A DNA stretch of 64,000 nucleotides, from assembly GCA_964304625.1 (NCBI GenBank), contig OZ199839.1:5022001-5086000 (forward strand). Direction: 5' to 3'. How positions within the stretch are numbered: the stretch's first letter is position 1; every line of letters begins with the position of its first letter. The notes beneath the pieces were generated by a model. That model made no database searches and had not been told where the DNA came from. It saw only the letters and a list, made by a program, of their open reading frames with translations. Origin of the DNA: Kudoa neothunni (lineage: Eukaryota; Cnidaria). Below, piece by piece: positions 22,101-34,848 of the stretch. Both the position numbers and the translations under genes were made by a program.

Positions 22101-25100
22101 GAATGCATTGCGGAATTGTAGATATTTTTAGCGTGAGGGCAATTGGGCAAAACCAGAGGCACAATTGAACGTGCAATGTAAGCTTGATAGTTGATAAAAA
22201 GTGTGTACCAGAGAAGACGTTCGTTTGACGAATCAACAAACGTTCTGAATGGAGAGTTTTCTGGATCCAACAGAACTTTTTGAATGATGTAGTTGGTCCA
22301 ACGTTTCTCAGAAACAATAAATTGTTCAATGTCGATGCCATCAAACAACAGATGTGAAGGTTTCGACCGCATATTATTGATATCAAAATCGATAAATTGT
22401 TTTGGAGGACCTCTTGCGGCTCGAAATTTCATTATCAATTTGTACTTGAATGCACTCAAAATCGAGCTACATTTAGCAAATACAGTTTCTATTTTGTTGG
22501 CCACTATTACAGTGGAGCCATCAAGTTTTTGTTTGTATGGGTCTGATATCGTTAGTTCCAGATTTTTATTTGAGGCTTCAAGCATCATAAACAAAGAGTA
22601 TGCAATAACATCCCAAGCGTATTTGTATATGGGATCATTGAGATAATCATTTGGTGGTGGTTCGAAAGAACCAACAGAGAGATCTTCCTCTGTATCATCT
22701 GAAGAGAGTTGGTTGGGAGTGGGTGTTGATGAGTCGGGTTGGCAATTCAGCAAATAGGACATCACATCGCATTGGGGATGCAGATAGCAAAGAACATCAT
22801 CTATTCGATCCAAAAAATAATCCACAGTGGTGTTATTTTCCAAATTTATGCTGATGTATTCAGATTGGAAGTTGTTCAAAGATTGAATTTTAAAGGTAGA
22901 ATTTGAGGGGGAGGTGAATGTGTTCTTGGGGCCGAATGAACTACATGAAGACGACTTATTGATTGATTCTCTAGGGCCAATGATAAGCTTAAGTAGAGAT
23001 CCTATGGTTTTTTTGAGCATTGTTGGATCTACCAACAATCGTTCACTACATGTGATCAATTTTTTGGCAGATCGTCGGAACACATTCACAACAGTAGTGG
23101 CCACAATACAAACAGAGATATAAGAACAGATGGAGCGACTAAAGTATTCCAAGCCGAACATAATTTGATTATTTATGATTTTTCGTTTGGTCCATTGTCG
23201 TGTGGAACTGATTTTACTAATATTGGCTAAAAAATCCACCACGAACAAACATTGTTGTTGGACGTCTATATCCCATTTGGTCATCACACCAGGTTCGATC
23301 TCGTAGCCATATAATGTGACATCTCCTTTCTTTACGAGTTCTAGTAGCGTGGTGCTGGTTCCACCTCCCAAAAGTTCGTATATATCGTTGGACAGATTGG
23401 AGACCATATTTTCTAGTGAAATCAACAACGACTCAGTCGAATTAACATCAAACAGCTCAAAAGCAGTCAATCTACTGAGTACTGAAAGAATTTCCTCACA
23501 CTGAAATTCAATAAAACAAGTCGGATCCAGCGTAAGTTGGTAGTAGTAATTGGCACAAGTAAGCGCCAAAGTGGACAAACAGTAAAAATTGTTAACAATC
23601 ACCCTCGAATGGTTTCTATCAGATCGTTCGTTTTCATCATAACCAATGGATGTGGCAGCACAACCACAACAAATTCTGGCGAGGTAAGCATTGATTTTAA
23701 GGACGATACTATTGAAGCTGACCCCATGAAGTAGAAAGTTGAAGAGAATTTGGTAGATTAGTTGACGTTGGGAGTAGATTGATTTGTAGACATTAGTGTG
23801 ATCCACATCATTGTTTATGTGGTCGACAGATTCGCGGATACGTTTCGATTCTGCTTGGTCCAAATGGCCCAACACAAACAAATGACCATGATCAAAGGAC
23901 CAAAATATTTTTGGAAGTATCTCGGAGAGATAAGAGTCGAATTGATCAGGGAATTCTTTTCTGGGCCATTTTAGTGACACAAAGTAAAATTCAGTTTCCA
24001 AAATCTTAATCATTGACCTACGCTTCATATTAGCAACCGAATACAACAAAGTTTTTGAGGTGTGATTGTAGGTGGTGTTATAGGAGAGTAATTCGTTGTG
24101 CATTATGCTTAACACAATGTACTGCAGCGATGAAGCGCCTAATGAGTAAAGATAGTTAGCGCAAATATATCGCATTTTGATTTTGATCAAAGCTACATCT
24201 TCAGCCGAATAACTTGTCTCTCCTTCAATCATTTGATCCGTTGACGTGGGTTTAGTTGTAGTATATCGTTGAGCAATTAATCCGCCGAATTTCTGTTTTG
24301 GTTTATGTTGAACCAAATCAACTTCGTCCAATATATTGAGAGCGGTGAAAGTTTGTCGAGTGTCTTTTACCTGAATGAGACTGGCCAAAAGGAGAGGATT
24401 TTTTTTGAGCCAACAACCAAAAATAGCATACAAAAAATAATCGTTGACTTTTGATGATGTGTTTTTTTATATATTTCTGATATAGATAATCGATAAGGTT
24501 GACGTTATTCTTACTTGAAGTGAGATCGTCAAAAATATTTCTGGTCTCGTTGTTCCCGAGCCGAGCAATCAAGAAGGCTAGTTGAACATCAAGAAGTTTG
24601 GTACAACAAATATCTATCGCATCGGTGTAACATCCAGCAAGTATGAAAAACGACAAGGAATGAATGAAACGATGTGAACCCAATAGATGGAAGGCATTTT
24701 TTAGTGCAGCTGTTTTCCAGCGTTCTTCCTCAAAGTTTTGGTTGAAAAAGTTTAAAAGTTTGATATTGCCGACCGATTTAAAAAGTGAGGCCACCAATGA
24801 TTTCTTATTCAACAACAAATAATACAATGAACAGTCGAGCGGATTTTTGGAGTGTTGGAACTCACATTTTGCCACCATATCAATCAACGATTTCAGCTGA
24901 TTATTATCCTTGATCCAATAAGGAAAGCCAAATCTATAAATTTTGCTCCATATCAATGGAAGATTGGCATCGAGCAACATAGAACAGCAGAAATCAAACA
25001 ACATTGAGTTGTTATTGGTGATATAAGCCAAAATGGCTAGTTCATGTACTGGGACGCAAACATTAGGGATGGAATCTGCTGTTGCAGTTTGGCTGTTGTA

Positions 25101-28100
25101 AATAATATTGTATAGAATAATCCGAAAATTCAGCAGGAACATTTTACCAATCGAATCAATTGACGATGAATAAAACTTATCGTATGAATAAGCATAACAC
25201 AAAGAAACTAGTAAATTAAACTCCATTTGCGACGCTGATTTCGTTTTGATATTCTTTTTGACAATTTCTGTATATATCGATTGGATGACATGGAAATCGT
25301 TATCGTTGAGTGAAGTTGAATCGTTGTTACATTGAGGAGTAGGCTCATCAAGATTGGAATTGAAACTGTTATCCAATCCAAAAGAAAATGAAAATTCGTT
25401 TGCAGTTTGCGATAAACGTTCATTTGACTGTTTGAACGGCGAAGCTGTAGCATTTGCACAGCCAGCCGACATCAAATCATCAGTCAACAATCTGGTGTTG
25501 ATATCTTTGTATAGTAGATCATAGAAATTGGTATCCACAACATTCAAATCGATTTTAATAAATTTTCTACGAGATTTCAACCCGGATTGTTTTGTTTCCG
25601 CCTCAAGTTCTTCGAAAATATTCTTCAGAGAAGTGTCAACCAGTGAATAATCACAGGTGGATGCACATGCCAACCTCAAATAACTCACCATATCTTTCAA
25701 AATGTTTACAGCTAATTCATGTTTACTTAAAAGAATCAAACTGTGAACAAAAGAAGGATGCCAAGCTGCTAACTTTGTTTTAAAATTAAGTATTTGGTCT
25801 AGTAAACTGTCCGAAACCTCCTTTCTTGTCTTTAAAATGGAGGTAGAACTATCATTCATTGAAATGATGTCAACACATGCGTTGGTGGTGCAGATCAACT
25901 GAGCGGTGTTTGACCAAGCCAAACAACAACTCATTGAACCAATCATAGCCGGAGAGACTGATATTGTAGTATGTAAGTACCCACGATTTAAGTTGGTTCA
26001 TTTGACCGGTTGATTTTTCAGCTTGATTGGAAGAAAGAAATATTGAAATTTGACCGTTTATTACTACAGCTAACACATCCACAAGTTGGTCTCGGTTTGC
26101 CCAACACAATTTTGCAGAAACAGCATCTCTCAGACTCACAAGGGCATCATGATCACCATCAGTGGTGAAAGCTAATCGAAATGAATCAAGTCGAAAATCG
26201 CTGAGTGGGATGTCTAAATTGCAGGTGTTGACCCATTCAAAGTTACCCATGGAACCACATTCAAAGAAGTTCACCGATAAAAAGTCAGCCAACACACCAT
26301 TATCATTTACGCCAAGTGACAAGTTGGAAAAGTTGTGGAAATCCTTGAACGAAGATGTCAACACTACGTATTTGAACCCTACATCTTCAATATTGGGCGA
26401 GTTTATTAACGACAGCGTGGCAGTCGAGACGGTGGATTTCTCAACAACAGCAACAAAAGTATTTTGTTTATTTTTCTGCTCAATCACATACAAAAGTTCT
26501 AATTGATTTGTGAATGATTTGCGTATGGCAATAGCAACAATAATATTTTCAGTCACATTGGAAGGGATTCGTTCAAAAAGTACATTATTTGTGGTTGAGC
26601 TCACTTCGAAAGTGTCCACCGAAATTCCCGCCTCAGTAAAAATAAATGGATCATTAGCGGTTGTTGTTGTTGTCGTATCATTTCTATCAGCTGAAGTAGT
26701 GATAACTTCAGTTGGCGCAGATTCAGAACCCTCATCATTGGTGTTTATATAGAACGAGTGTTGGAATCTCTCAGTCAAACGTAAATTCTCGAGGGGTATA
26801 TAATCACTGTCGTACAGGAGTAATGAAAACACAATCAATCTGAAAGTTGTATCGGTGGATTGGCGGCCAATACATACAATATAAAATCCACTTTTGCCGG
26901 GTGGAAATTGATTTTGATCCATAGGAACACAGTCTACATAGATCACATCAACTCCATCTAACACCCCATTTGTGTTTAAATCAAGCATCTTATTGATATT
27001 GCTGTTTCCTGTAGGATCTGATTGGTTGAGGCTGTTATCGGAGGTATTTTCTGAATTGCCATCGTATAACTTTGTGGTTGAAAAAGTGGTCTGATACACA
27101 GCTATATTGTTATTGGTGTCAATTGTGACAAAGCACAAACGATTGGATCGATCATCGTGTTTAATTCCAACATGACAAGAAGGTATGTGAGGAATCCACA
27201 CAACATAACGAAAAAAGTTTGAAGGTTCGGCGCTCATTCGACCCACTTCCAACGCATCCGAACTCATTCGATAGGTATTTAATGGCTTGAAACGCCACAC
27301 AATCAATTCACTTCCAATAATTCCATCATTTTCAATATCTTTATAGCTGTTAACTTCATCTTGAATCGAATGTGGTTGGCTGGACACTGTTATAAACGCT
27401 GGGAAAAGAATGTGTGGAACCACACGCCGAACATTCAACCAATGTCCAGACAATGCCCCCATAAGAATTATATCTGAAGGATGACTGAATTTGATGTGGT
27501 CTGAGTATTTTAATTTATATGTTGCTAGAGTGCCATCTGTGAAAATCATAGAAAGGGTGGTATTCTGCAAAATGGCCATGTTGGACGACATAAAATAACG
27601 CCCAATTTTAGTGTATTTAACCAACGACAAAAGTTGGTTTGTGGTGGCGGAGGTACAACCTTTGGGAGAAGCGAAGTGGAAAGATTCGTGCTCTTTAGAC
27701 AACTGATCGGCTGCTGCAATCGCATCTTTCACCGATATCACATCACTTTTCCCGTGACACACACCTGAAATATCATTAACCGAAATAGTGCTGTCGGTTG
27801 CTCGAGGAACTTGAAAAACTGACGGCACTGATAAAATTACATGCGCTTTAACACTGTGGAAATTTCTTTCGGCGGATTGGTCCAAATTCTCCAAAGACCA
27901 CACAGTAAAACTTCCAGTGGTTTTGCATATAGAGCAGATCAAATCGACATTGTTGTGCCATTGCTCGATGGCTTTTTTGGACCATTCGTCAATAGCGCGA
28001 GAATTTTCAGTGGAAGGTCTTCCTGTGGAAAATATTGAAACACGTTCACCTACCACCATAATTTTACGTTAGTTATAAAAATAATTAAATGATTGGCATA

Positions 28101-29661
28101 CAATCATGCTCTGCTTGACCAACCTCAGCACCAGTAAGATTGGTAGATTGTGCATTTGATTCCATCACACTGAGATTGGTGGAAGATGGTTTAAAGCTAT
28201 CAGGAAGTTTCCCATCAAAAATACATCCGCCGTACAGTCGAGTTTCGGCGTATTTATTATTGAACCAAAAGTACTCACAAAAACTGTCATCACTATCGAT
28301 CTTGTTGTGATCTTTTCGAGTAGGATCCAGAGCTATGATCATTTTCATATTAACTACTGGAGAGACAAACGATGAGAGATCGGAATTTCGGCCAGATAGG
28401 TGATCAATTGTTAGATCGCCCCTTGAATTCTGAACCTGAAGCACACTACCTGCCATGTGCGAACTGTTGAATGTACTCCAAACACATTCGCTCCATATGC
28501 GACATATACCGTCTGCGCAGTTGGTCATAAGAAAGTTTGTTACTCTCATTCTACGTTTTAAACTGAATGCAAATTATACTAATCTTCTTGAGATACTTTA
28601 TTGAAAATGAGGAACATTTCCGCCAAGAAAACCCCAAAACTTTAGCTGGATGCGGCAAATATATAAAAGAGTATTGTTTGGCGGTAAAAATGCTCATAAC
28701 TTGATTGCGAGACTCCCTTCGGAATGCGGTCATAGGAAAGAAGTTTTTCAAGTCTTAAAATACATCGACTTAATCGAAATAAAAAATTCAGAAATAATTA
28801 TTTAATTATTTATTTATTTATTAAGTAAAAGTTTGTTAAATTTTGTAATGAATAGGCAATGTGCAACTTACAATAATATGTATTGTACCAAAGCTTTACC
28901 AACGAATCATCCTACAATTAGAACGGATCAAAAAAATTATATTTTCTGGTAATTTTAATACTAATGAAAAGGTGGCGAAATAAAAATCGTCCGGAGAGAA
29001 ACTTATGTGGGTTATTGGTTTCGGAGAACTATAAAATGAAGAGTTGGTTGGTTGTTTCGAAAGAAAATCGCGCCATTAATAACAAATTACTATTTCTCCC
29101 ATATCAATTTAAGACGATGTGAGCGAGCTTTATAGAAATACATTAACAGCATTTTCTGCGTACAAATCAATAGTCTGGAACCTTTTTTGATTGTATCAGC
29201 AAGTCGTTAAAACAAACAACTATTGTACCTTTGTTATTCCAGGCCAATTGAGAAACTTTCATATCTGGACGGAAACTCTGCTCAAAAATCCACTCTGCTT
29301 TATTCCTATCCAATTTGATGTATTGATAAACCATAGATCCATCAGAAAACGTAATCTTGAACAAAAAATCAAATATTTACGCTTAAATATCAGCTTACAG
29401 TGCCGGTCTTTGAACACACACTCAAATGGGAGATGTATGCATCTGGATTGTCAATAAAAATACTGTTGGGAACTAATTTGAGGCTTTCGTCGAATATTTT
29501 CAACTCATTCTTATAGGCTATGATCTATTCTCAATGCAAACTCTATTGGCATTGCTCAATATGACTACTTTATAAACATTCAAGTCTATGTAACACACTT
29601 GATGAACGAAACAACCACGACATTTATTGGGAACGCCTGGAAGAGTTTGCTTCAAACTCAT
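19165..29661 (-). CDS. DMXL: DMXL / rabconnectin-3 alpha (Rav1 family) WD-repeat protein
   Basis: Core of the RAVE/rabconnectin-3 complex that assembles V-ATPase on endomembranes. ATG at 29661 (MSLKQTLPGVPNKCRGCF), stop at 19165. N-terminal WD40 exons include FSPDDFYFATFS, DDSLVKLWYN, YLPHPAKVLGFSWRK, and FLMTNCADGICRIWSE. Large exons follow (28059-25870 and onward). The Rav1 helical domain contains LAAWHPSFVHSLILLSKHEL, NPLDCSLYYLLLNKKSLVAS, NFEEERWKTAALKNAFHLLG and LLDVQLAFLIARLG, in the order of DMXL1/2. A long exon (24433-21962) follows. The C-terminal WD40 cap is split among tiny exons: KGYSDNVRALVSHPAEFY, TMSIWDTLMPTNLSNIS, LDQCIIIGGKSGNLCIY, AHKGPVRLISVDGDLVATAS, SAGTDGTINLHSLFD. Most introns are tens of nt; one (about 19651-20982) is about 1.3 kb. 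It is the largest gene here, near-complete by domain order. Confidence 0.9.
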
Positions 29662-29670
29662 TATCACGAT

Positions 29671-29680
29671 AGCGTGCGCA
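29671..29680. promoter_or_regulatory. NRF1-like motif at DMXL start
   Basis: AGCGTGCGCA lies 10-20 nt upstream of the minus-strand ATG at 29661, in an AT-rich flank. It is the same class of motif as before PSMB7, SF3A3 and probable MED17. Confidence 0.45.
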
Positions 29681-31763
29681 CATGTAATTAGTTGATAAAA
29701 AAATGCTCATTATTAAACAGTAAACATTCCAGCATTCTGTTTTGGGACGTTTTATCGATATGATCAACTGGTTTAATTAATTATTTTTAATATGGGAAAT
29801 GTAAAAGAAAATTGTGGAATTTATTAATTGTAAGTAGGACTACTCGTAGAAATAATCGAATTATTAAAATTTAAAATTGTTGAATAACATACTCACTTTA
29901 AAATCACAACACACAATAATCTATTAAAAATGGGATTAAATCGAAAATGTTAATACGATAAATAATGATTTGTTTAAAAAGTATTCTACTCATGTTTATT
30001 ATCATGATAGTTATCATGTTTGTTATGGTTGACGTTAGTTTATTAAATTTCATGATCGAATAATTAAATATTATGATAGTATAGAATAGGTGGATTTTTA
30101 AATATAATTTTGATTAAAAATATACGAATGAATAACTCTTTTAATTTACTTTAATGTATTTTCGTTTTGGTTTGTTAATATTTGTTTTAGGGTTAGGTAA
30201 TAAACATTTAAGTAGTATTTGTGTTCTATATAAATGACGCTATATTTATTCAATAAATACATTTGAATAAATATTGACTTTGTTATATACACGTAATATT
30301 ACAAAGTACTAGATTTAATTAAACTTAGAATAGGTTTCATTAGTAAATTACTACATATAGATATTGCAACTAGAGATTTTAGTTTAGTTTAGTTTTATAG
30401 TTTTATTTAATTAATAAAATCCTAAGGTTGTTACGCTATTTTTTTGATGAAACTTAGGTCGCAATCGAGAGCTAATGTTTATAAACAAAATTTATGTTAT
30501 TATATTTTGAATATAATTATATGCTTGTCTATAAATTTTTATGAGGTGAAATAACGCCAGATTAAACTGGAAAATGATGTTCGTGTATATTATTGAGAAG
30601 TGTCTGTGCATGGATTAGTAATTTAACGTCCTTTAAATTCAGCATTTGAGATAGATTTTTAGGAATAATAGATTGTAAAAATAAAATATTATTTGTTGAA
30701 AAAATATATTTATTTCGCTAATGATTGAATTATTCATGGTTGTTTGTATCGTTAGTCTAACATTGTTTAAACTTGCTAAAAAGTGAAAACAACAAAGAAA
30801 TTTTATTTTTTCGGTTTTTAATTGATTTGAAAATTTGTTGAGACCAATTACTGGTGTATGGCACGTTAAACTCCTTCTATTATCAGATCATGTGACTAGT
30901 TGAATTTTTATTTTCAAATTTGTTTCCCATCTATAAAACTTGTTCAGCATTATTTCGGGCGATTTTTAGTGTTATTAAAGAACTTTAAAATTAAAAGCCT
31001 TATTTGGAGTGCTAATTTACGTAAACTTTGACAGTTGTTTGTTGTTACATGCTATTATTGTGAATTCGTTATAGTAATAAATTACAATATTACATTATTC
31101 ATATGTATTTTTCTATATATGATAAAATTAGGCGGAAAATCAAGCTTTATATTCTACCTCTCGCATCCACGCGGTAGATTTGATCCCCATCATTGAAAAA
31201 CTAAAAATACTTTTTTATTTATATTTTTTACACTAAAATATGTTTTTCATTTTTTGTTGAAGAATAAGACCCGAAATTTTAGTGTTTTGATATGAATAAA
31301 TTGATCCTATTTGTTTAATTAAGGTTTTATTGGAATTTTTGCAACGATAAATGCAAATATATTTGAAAATTTAAATAAAAATATAAAGAGTTATTTATTA
31401 ATTAAGTATAAATATTTGAATTCTCAAATATAAAGACAAATGCCCCTAAACCGCGACTGGTCGGACTTATCATAAATAATATTAATTTAGAGACAGTGAA
31501 AATTCCGCTGATGAGTTTTGTTTGTTTCGAAGAGTAGAAATTAGTTAGTTGTTAAATTGTTGTGGATTAATTTATAACTAAAAATCATAACATAAAGTAT
31601 TAGACAAACAGTTTTCGCTTCCAATATGCTGGGGAGAATATTCGTAAGTTCGAAAGTAGCATTGTAAAAATTTTTACTATATAAATAATTATCAAACTAT
31701 TCATTAAATATATATTTTAAATTTTATAGGTGGGTCATAGCATACATAGTACACTTTATAACA
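29681..31763. other. AT-rich intergenic region
   Basis: About 2 kb upstream of DMXL. Long A/T tracts. No coding exon, RNA gene or paired terminal repeats recognised. Confidence 0.45.
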
Positions 31764-32094
31764 GGGGTTCTCAACCACGGGGTAAATTAAATGACATCAA
31801 AACTTGATGGGGAAATTTTTGCATAATGAAATGTATGACGTACCTAAGGATTTTGGGGGAATTATATTATTCAGGACTACTAAATTCAATTAAAATGTTG
31901 ACAGAAATGCCTAAAATGATTTTAGGAACAAGGATTAAAACAACTGTTTATAAAACTATCATCAGTCTATTTCTTTTATACCTGGTTTATCATTTAGGCA
32001 TGTAGCACAATAATACTTAAATAAGTATACAATCTTAAAGTAGACATGAATTTTGCTTCCAAGTTAGGGGGAGAAAATTTTTAAAAATATCAGA
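31764..32094 (+). mobile_element. Possible hAT terminal fragment
   Basis: Begins CAGGGGTTCTCAACCACGGGG, the usual look of a hAT-family terminal repeat, followed by ATGGGGAAATTTTTGCA. No matching opposite end or 8-bp duplication was found, so this is a one-ended, low-confidence call. Confidence 0.3.
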
Positions 32095-33079
32095 ACGAGG
32101 CTAAAAATGCAGAATGGGGCCCGCACGAGTGCAAATAATCCGCGATGATTAACAATCAAAATACGGCCGCTATACTGTATATTTTAGTTGTATTTCATGA
32201 ATCAATATTTCAAATAAATGTTTTTTTTATTTTCTATACAAAAACTCCGCAATATATTCCCAGTCGTTGGGATTTCTATTCGTTCCTTTGGCTCGAGGCA
32301 TTTTTTTAAACAGAACCAAAGATTTTCGACATTTTGGGTATGTACCTCAGAATTCTCTTGATCTACAAAAGTTTCCTCATGTATAATTGCATGTTGAGTC
32401 ATATCCAAATGCGAAATATTGTTGGCTCAATCCGTCGCTCGATAATTTCAAGGAGAGTTGGAGCTGTTATGTCATTGACAACAAATTCGACGAAGGCTTT
32501 AAAAGTTTGGTTGTCATCTATCTTGAGACAGATTCCACCAAAAAGCCATTGTTCTTTAATGACTCTTCCTCGATTGTATTTCCTCTTAACTATGAGAGTT
32601 TCGTCGAGTTCAACTATTTTATTTGGTCAACCAATCTTATTGTTGACATTTCGATCATAAAATGCCTCACAAAACTCTCGTACAAACCTATTCCAGCCAA
32701 CAATTGTGTGGGACGCGTATTCAATATCATCTATAATTATTCACCCATTAGTGAATAAATAGAAGGATTTTCGGAATTCCCATTTTCGAATGGCTAAAAA
32801 AGAACCCGATCAAATTGGCTGTTTTGTATCACAACCATTCAGACGACATCTCCAAATAAAATTGTCAATATTTTGGAAATTCACTAAATCCATCTGTATT
32901 CCACAACTAGGACATATTTTATTTACCGAAATAAGCTTGTTTGTCAAACGAAAATTAATGACGTTATAATTTGGCAAATAGCCTACAAGTTGTAACAGCT
33001 TCATTTCAGCGGGAAATGATCGTTAATCCTCGCGGATTATTTGCGCGCGTGCGTTCCCTAGTCTGCATTTTTACCTCCA
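32095..33079 (-). mobile_element. Merlin-type DNA transposon, degenerate
   Basis: Bounded by inverted repeats of about 55 bp, matching at most positions: left 32101-32157, right 33007-33073 reverse-complemented, sharing TAAAAATGCAGA, CGCAAATAATCCGCGA and GATTAAC. Between them the minus strand encodes an IS1016/DDE_Tnp_IS1595-like transposase: Zn-finger motif CPSCGIQMD...CRLNGCD, first catalytic block VELDETLIVKRKYNRGRV, then EQWLFGGICLK, and the last block EETFVDQENSEVHTQNVENL with the third acidic residue. The coding is split by frame changes and stops, and the SDxWxxY block with the second Asp is not found. The element is therefore inactive. No convincing 8-9-bp duplication seen. Confidence 0.75.
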
Positions 33080-33679
33080 TCATATATCTAATATTAAGTA
33101 AATTTTTTGAGGGTGAAATAGTTAGGGTCATTTGGATAAACCCATCTTTTTGATGAACATTTGAGATGCCAACTCATTCTTATATAACTCATTTTGAGCC
33201 TTATTTGAGAATTACTCCCAGAACTTAAAGAATTTATTCGTGATTTTATGGAATAAATTATATTTTCAAGTGTTTTTAAACTTAGTTAAACAATTATAAT
33301 CCTTAAAAGAATATAGGAAATTAAGTAATTTCCTTTTAACGGACATTGTTTTAGAACGTCTCTATTTTTTAAATATAATTCAATGTAAGAAAAAATTTAG
33401 AAGATTCTGATCAATTACAACATCATTAACTCTATTAAAAGGCTGGGATTTCTATTACAGTAAATTATAGAATTGGAATGCCATGTTATTGCTGAGCAAG
33501 GAAGAGTAGAAATTCGGCAAGCCTATGTTATTTAACTATTTTTACACTTTTCGGGTTGGATCATGGTCGCACGTGAACACTAAATATAATTATTCCTGTG
33601 TAAAGATAGTTATGAAGAATACCTTGATATCTAACTCATTTGAATTTTTCAAACTCGGTAAAAATAGGAAATGTATATA
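33080..33679. other. AT-rich spacer between transposons
   Basis: No gene recognised between the Merlin element and the pogo-like MITE. Confidence 0.4.
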
Positions 33680-34319
33680 CAGTCGAACCTCGATTATCCG
33701 GAAGAAATTTTAAACTTTATTTGGATTTTATTGACATTACGTGCTGATAAATGTTCGATTATCCGGAACCTCGGTAACCGGAAGAACTATTTCATCATAT
33801 TTCCGGATAAATGCAGCAACCATCGTCACACAACGTATACAATGTAGCATATATACCAATGCAATATTTAAAACAAAGACATTTCTAGGTTATTTATTAA
33901 TAAATTTTCCTTTTAGAACTTAAGTTAAGCATTCAGATCTTATATAAATTTGTACTATATCTGAACACATGCCTATAAATACATTAAACAAAAATTAATT
34001 ATAAATTATTAAAAAAAAAGCAGATTACTCCTCTGTAGACGTGTAAAAAATGCCATAATTATATACTGTTTTTCCTTTAAGTCCCCATATTCTTAGTTAA
34101 TAGATATGTCATCATTTTTTATTTAAATAGTAGAAGTTAAAATCTTTTACTTAATAAATAGTAAAAAATTGTTTATTAATCAGGTAAAGAATCCTTTAAG
34201 TAGAAATTTTAAAAGAACGCGAGCGCACAAGACAACGTTTATGTTCGATTGACCGGAACCTTGCTATCTGGAAAGAAAATCGTCGGTCCCAAATTTACCG
34301 GATAATCGAGGTTTGGCTG
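33680..34319. mobile_element. pogo/Tigger-like MITE
   Basis: Left end CAGTCGAACCTCGATTATCC and right end, reverse-complemented, CAGCCAAACCTCGATTATCC share a repeat of about 22 bp with 20 positions mostly identical. TA-rich flanks are present (TATATA on the left). Subterminal direct copies of TGTTCGATT...CCGGAACCT occur at about 33751 and 34241. The 640-bp interior has no transposase. The terminal motif CTCGATTATCCGG is typical of pogo-like families. Confidence 0.65.
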
Positions 34320-34439
34320 CGTATATAAAATACAAGCTTTGGGATTGCCCGGTGATTGTGTGTTCCAAGAAACGGTGAAATTTCAAAAGAATAGAACAAT
34401 TTTTAGTTGTATTTTTGTAGCGTTTTAAGTTCTCATTTA

Positions 34440-34570
34440 AATCAACATTCGGGTGACCTGGAGGATTAGAGCCACCTGGGCGATAAATCTGTATATAGAT
34501 GTTTATTGAAATTTTTGCCCCTGAATTGGATATTCCCAACACCCTGAGCGTAGCCGGGTATTACGACTAG
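34440..34570 (+). mobile_element. Helitron-like 3' end fragment
   Basis: Ends ...CCCTGAGCGTAGCCGGGTAT then TACGACTAG before TT. It has a short GC-rich hairpin followed about 10 nt later by CTAG^T, the Helitron 3' signature. It belongs to a different family from copies A and B. No 5' TC end was identified. Confidence 0.4.
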
Positions 34571-34848
34571 TTGATTAATAAATATGGTTATATGTATGAA
34601 GTTGTTGATTTATTGACGTTAAAGTCTAAAATCTAGATGTAGAAATTATTACTCATTCATGAAAAAATAGATTGAAACTGTTTGCAGATTTGTTTTGGTT
34701 GTGTATTTTGAAATAAATGGCTTTTTATGCGTAAAACTGTTGAAATTGGGCGATGTAAAATAAACATAGCGATTTGGACGAATCAAGCTGATTACTGAAT
34801 ACACGGAATTTTAAATTCAAGCCGGATTACAAATCATCTTACTACAAA

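Noticed and set aside
22090-23734. Plus-strand frames of 60-117 codons opposite the DMXL central exon
   Set aside because: Shadows of the conserved minus-strand coding sequence.
30180-30200. TTAGGGTTAGG near 30188 as telomeric sequence
   Set aside because: Only about one and a half units; no array.
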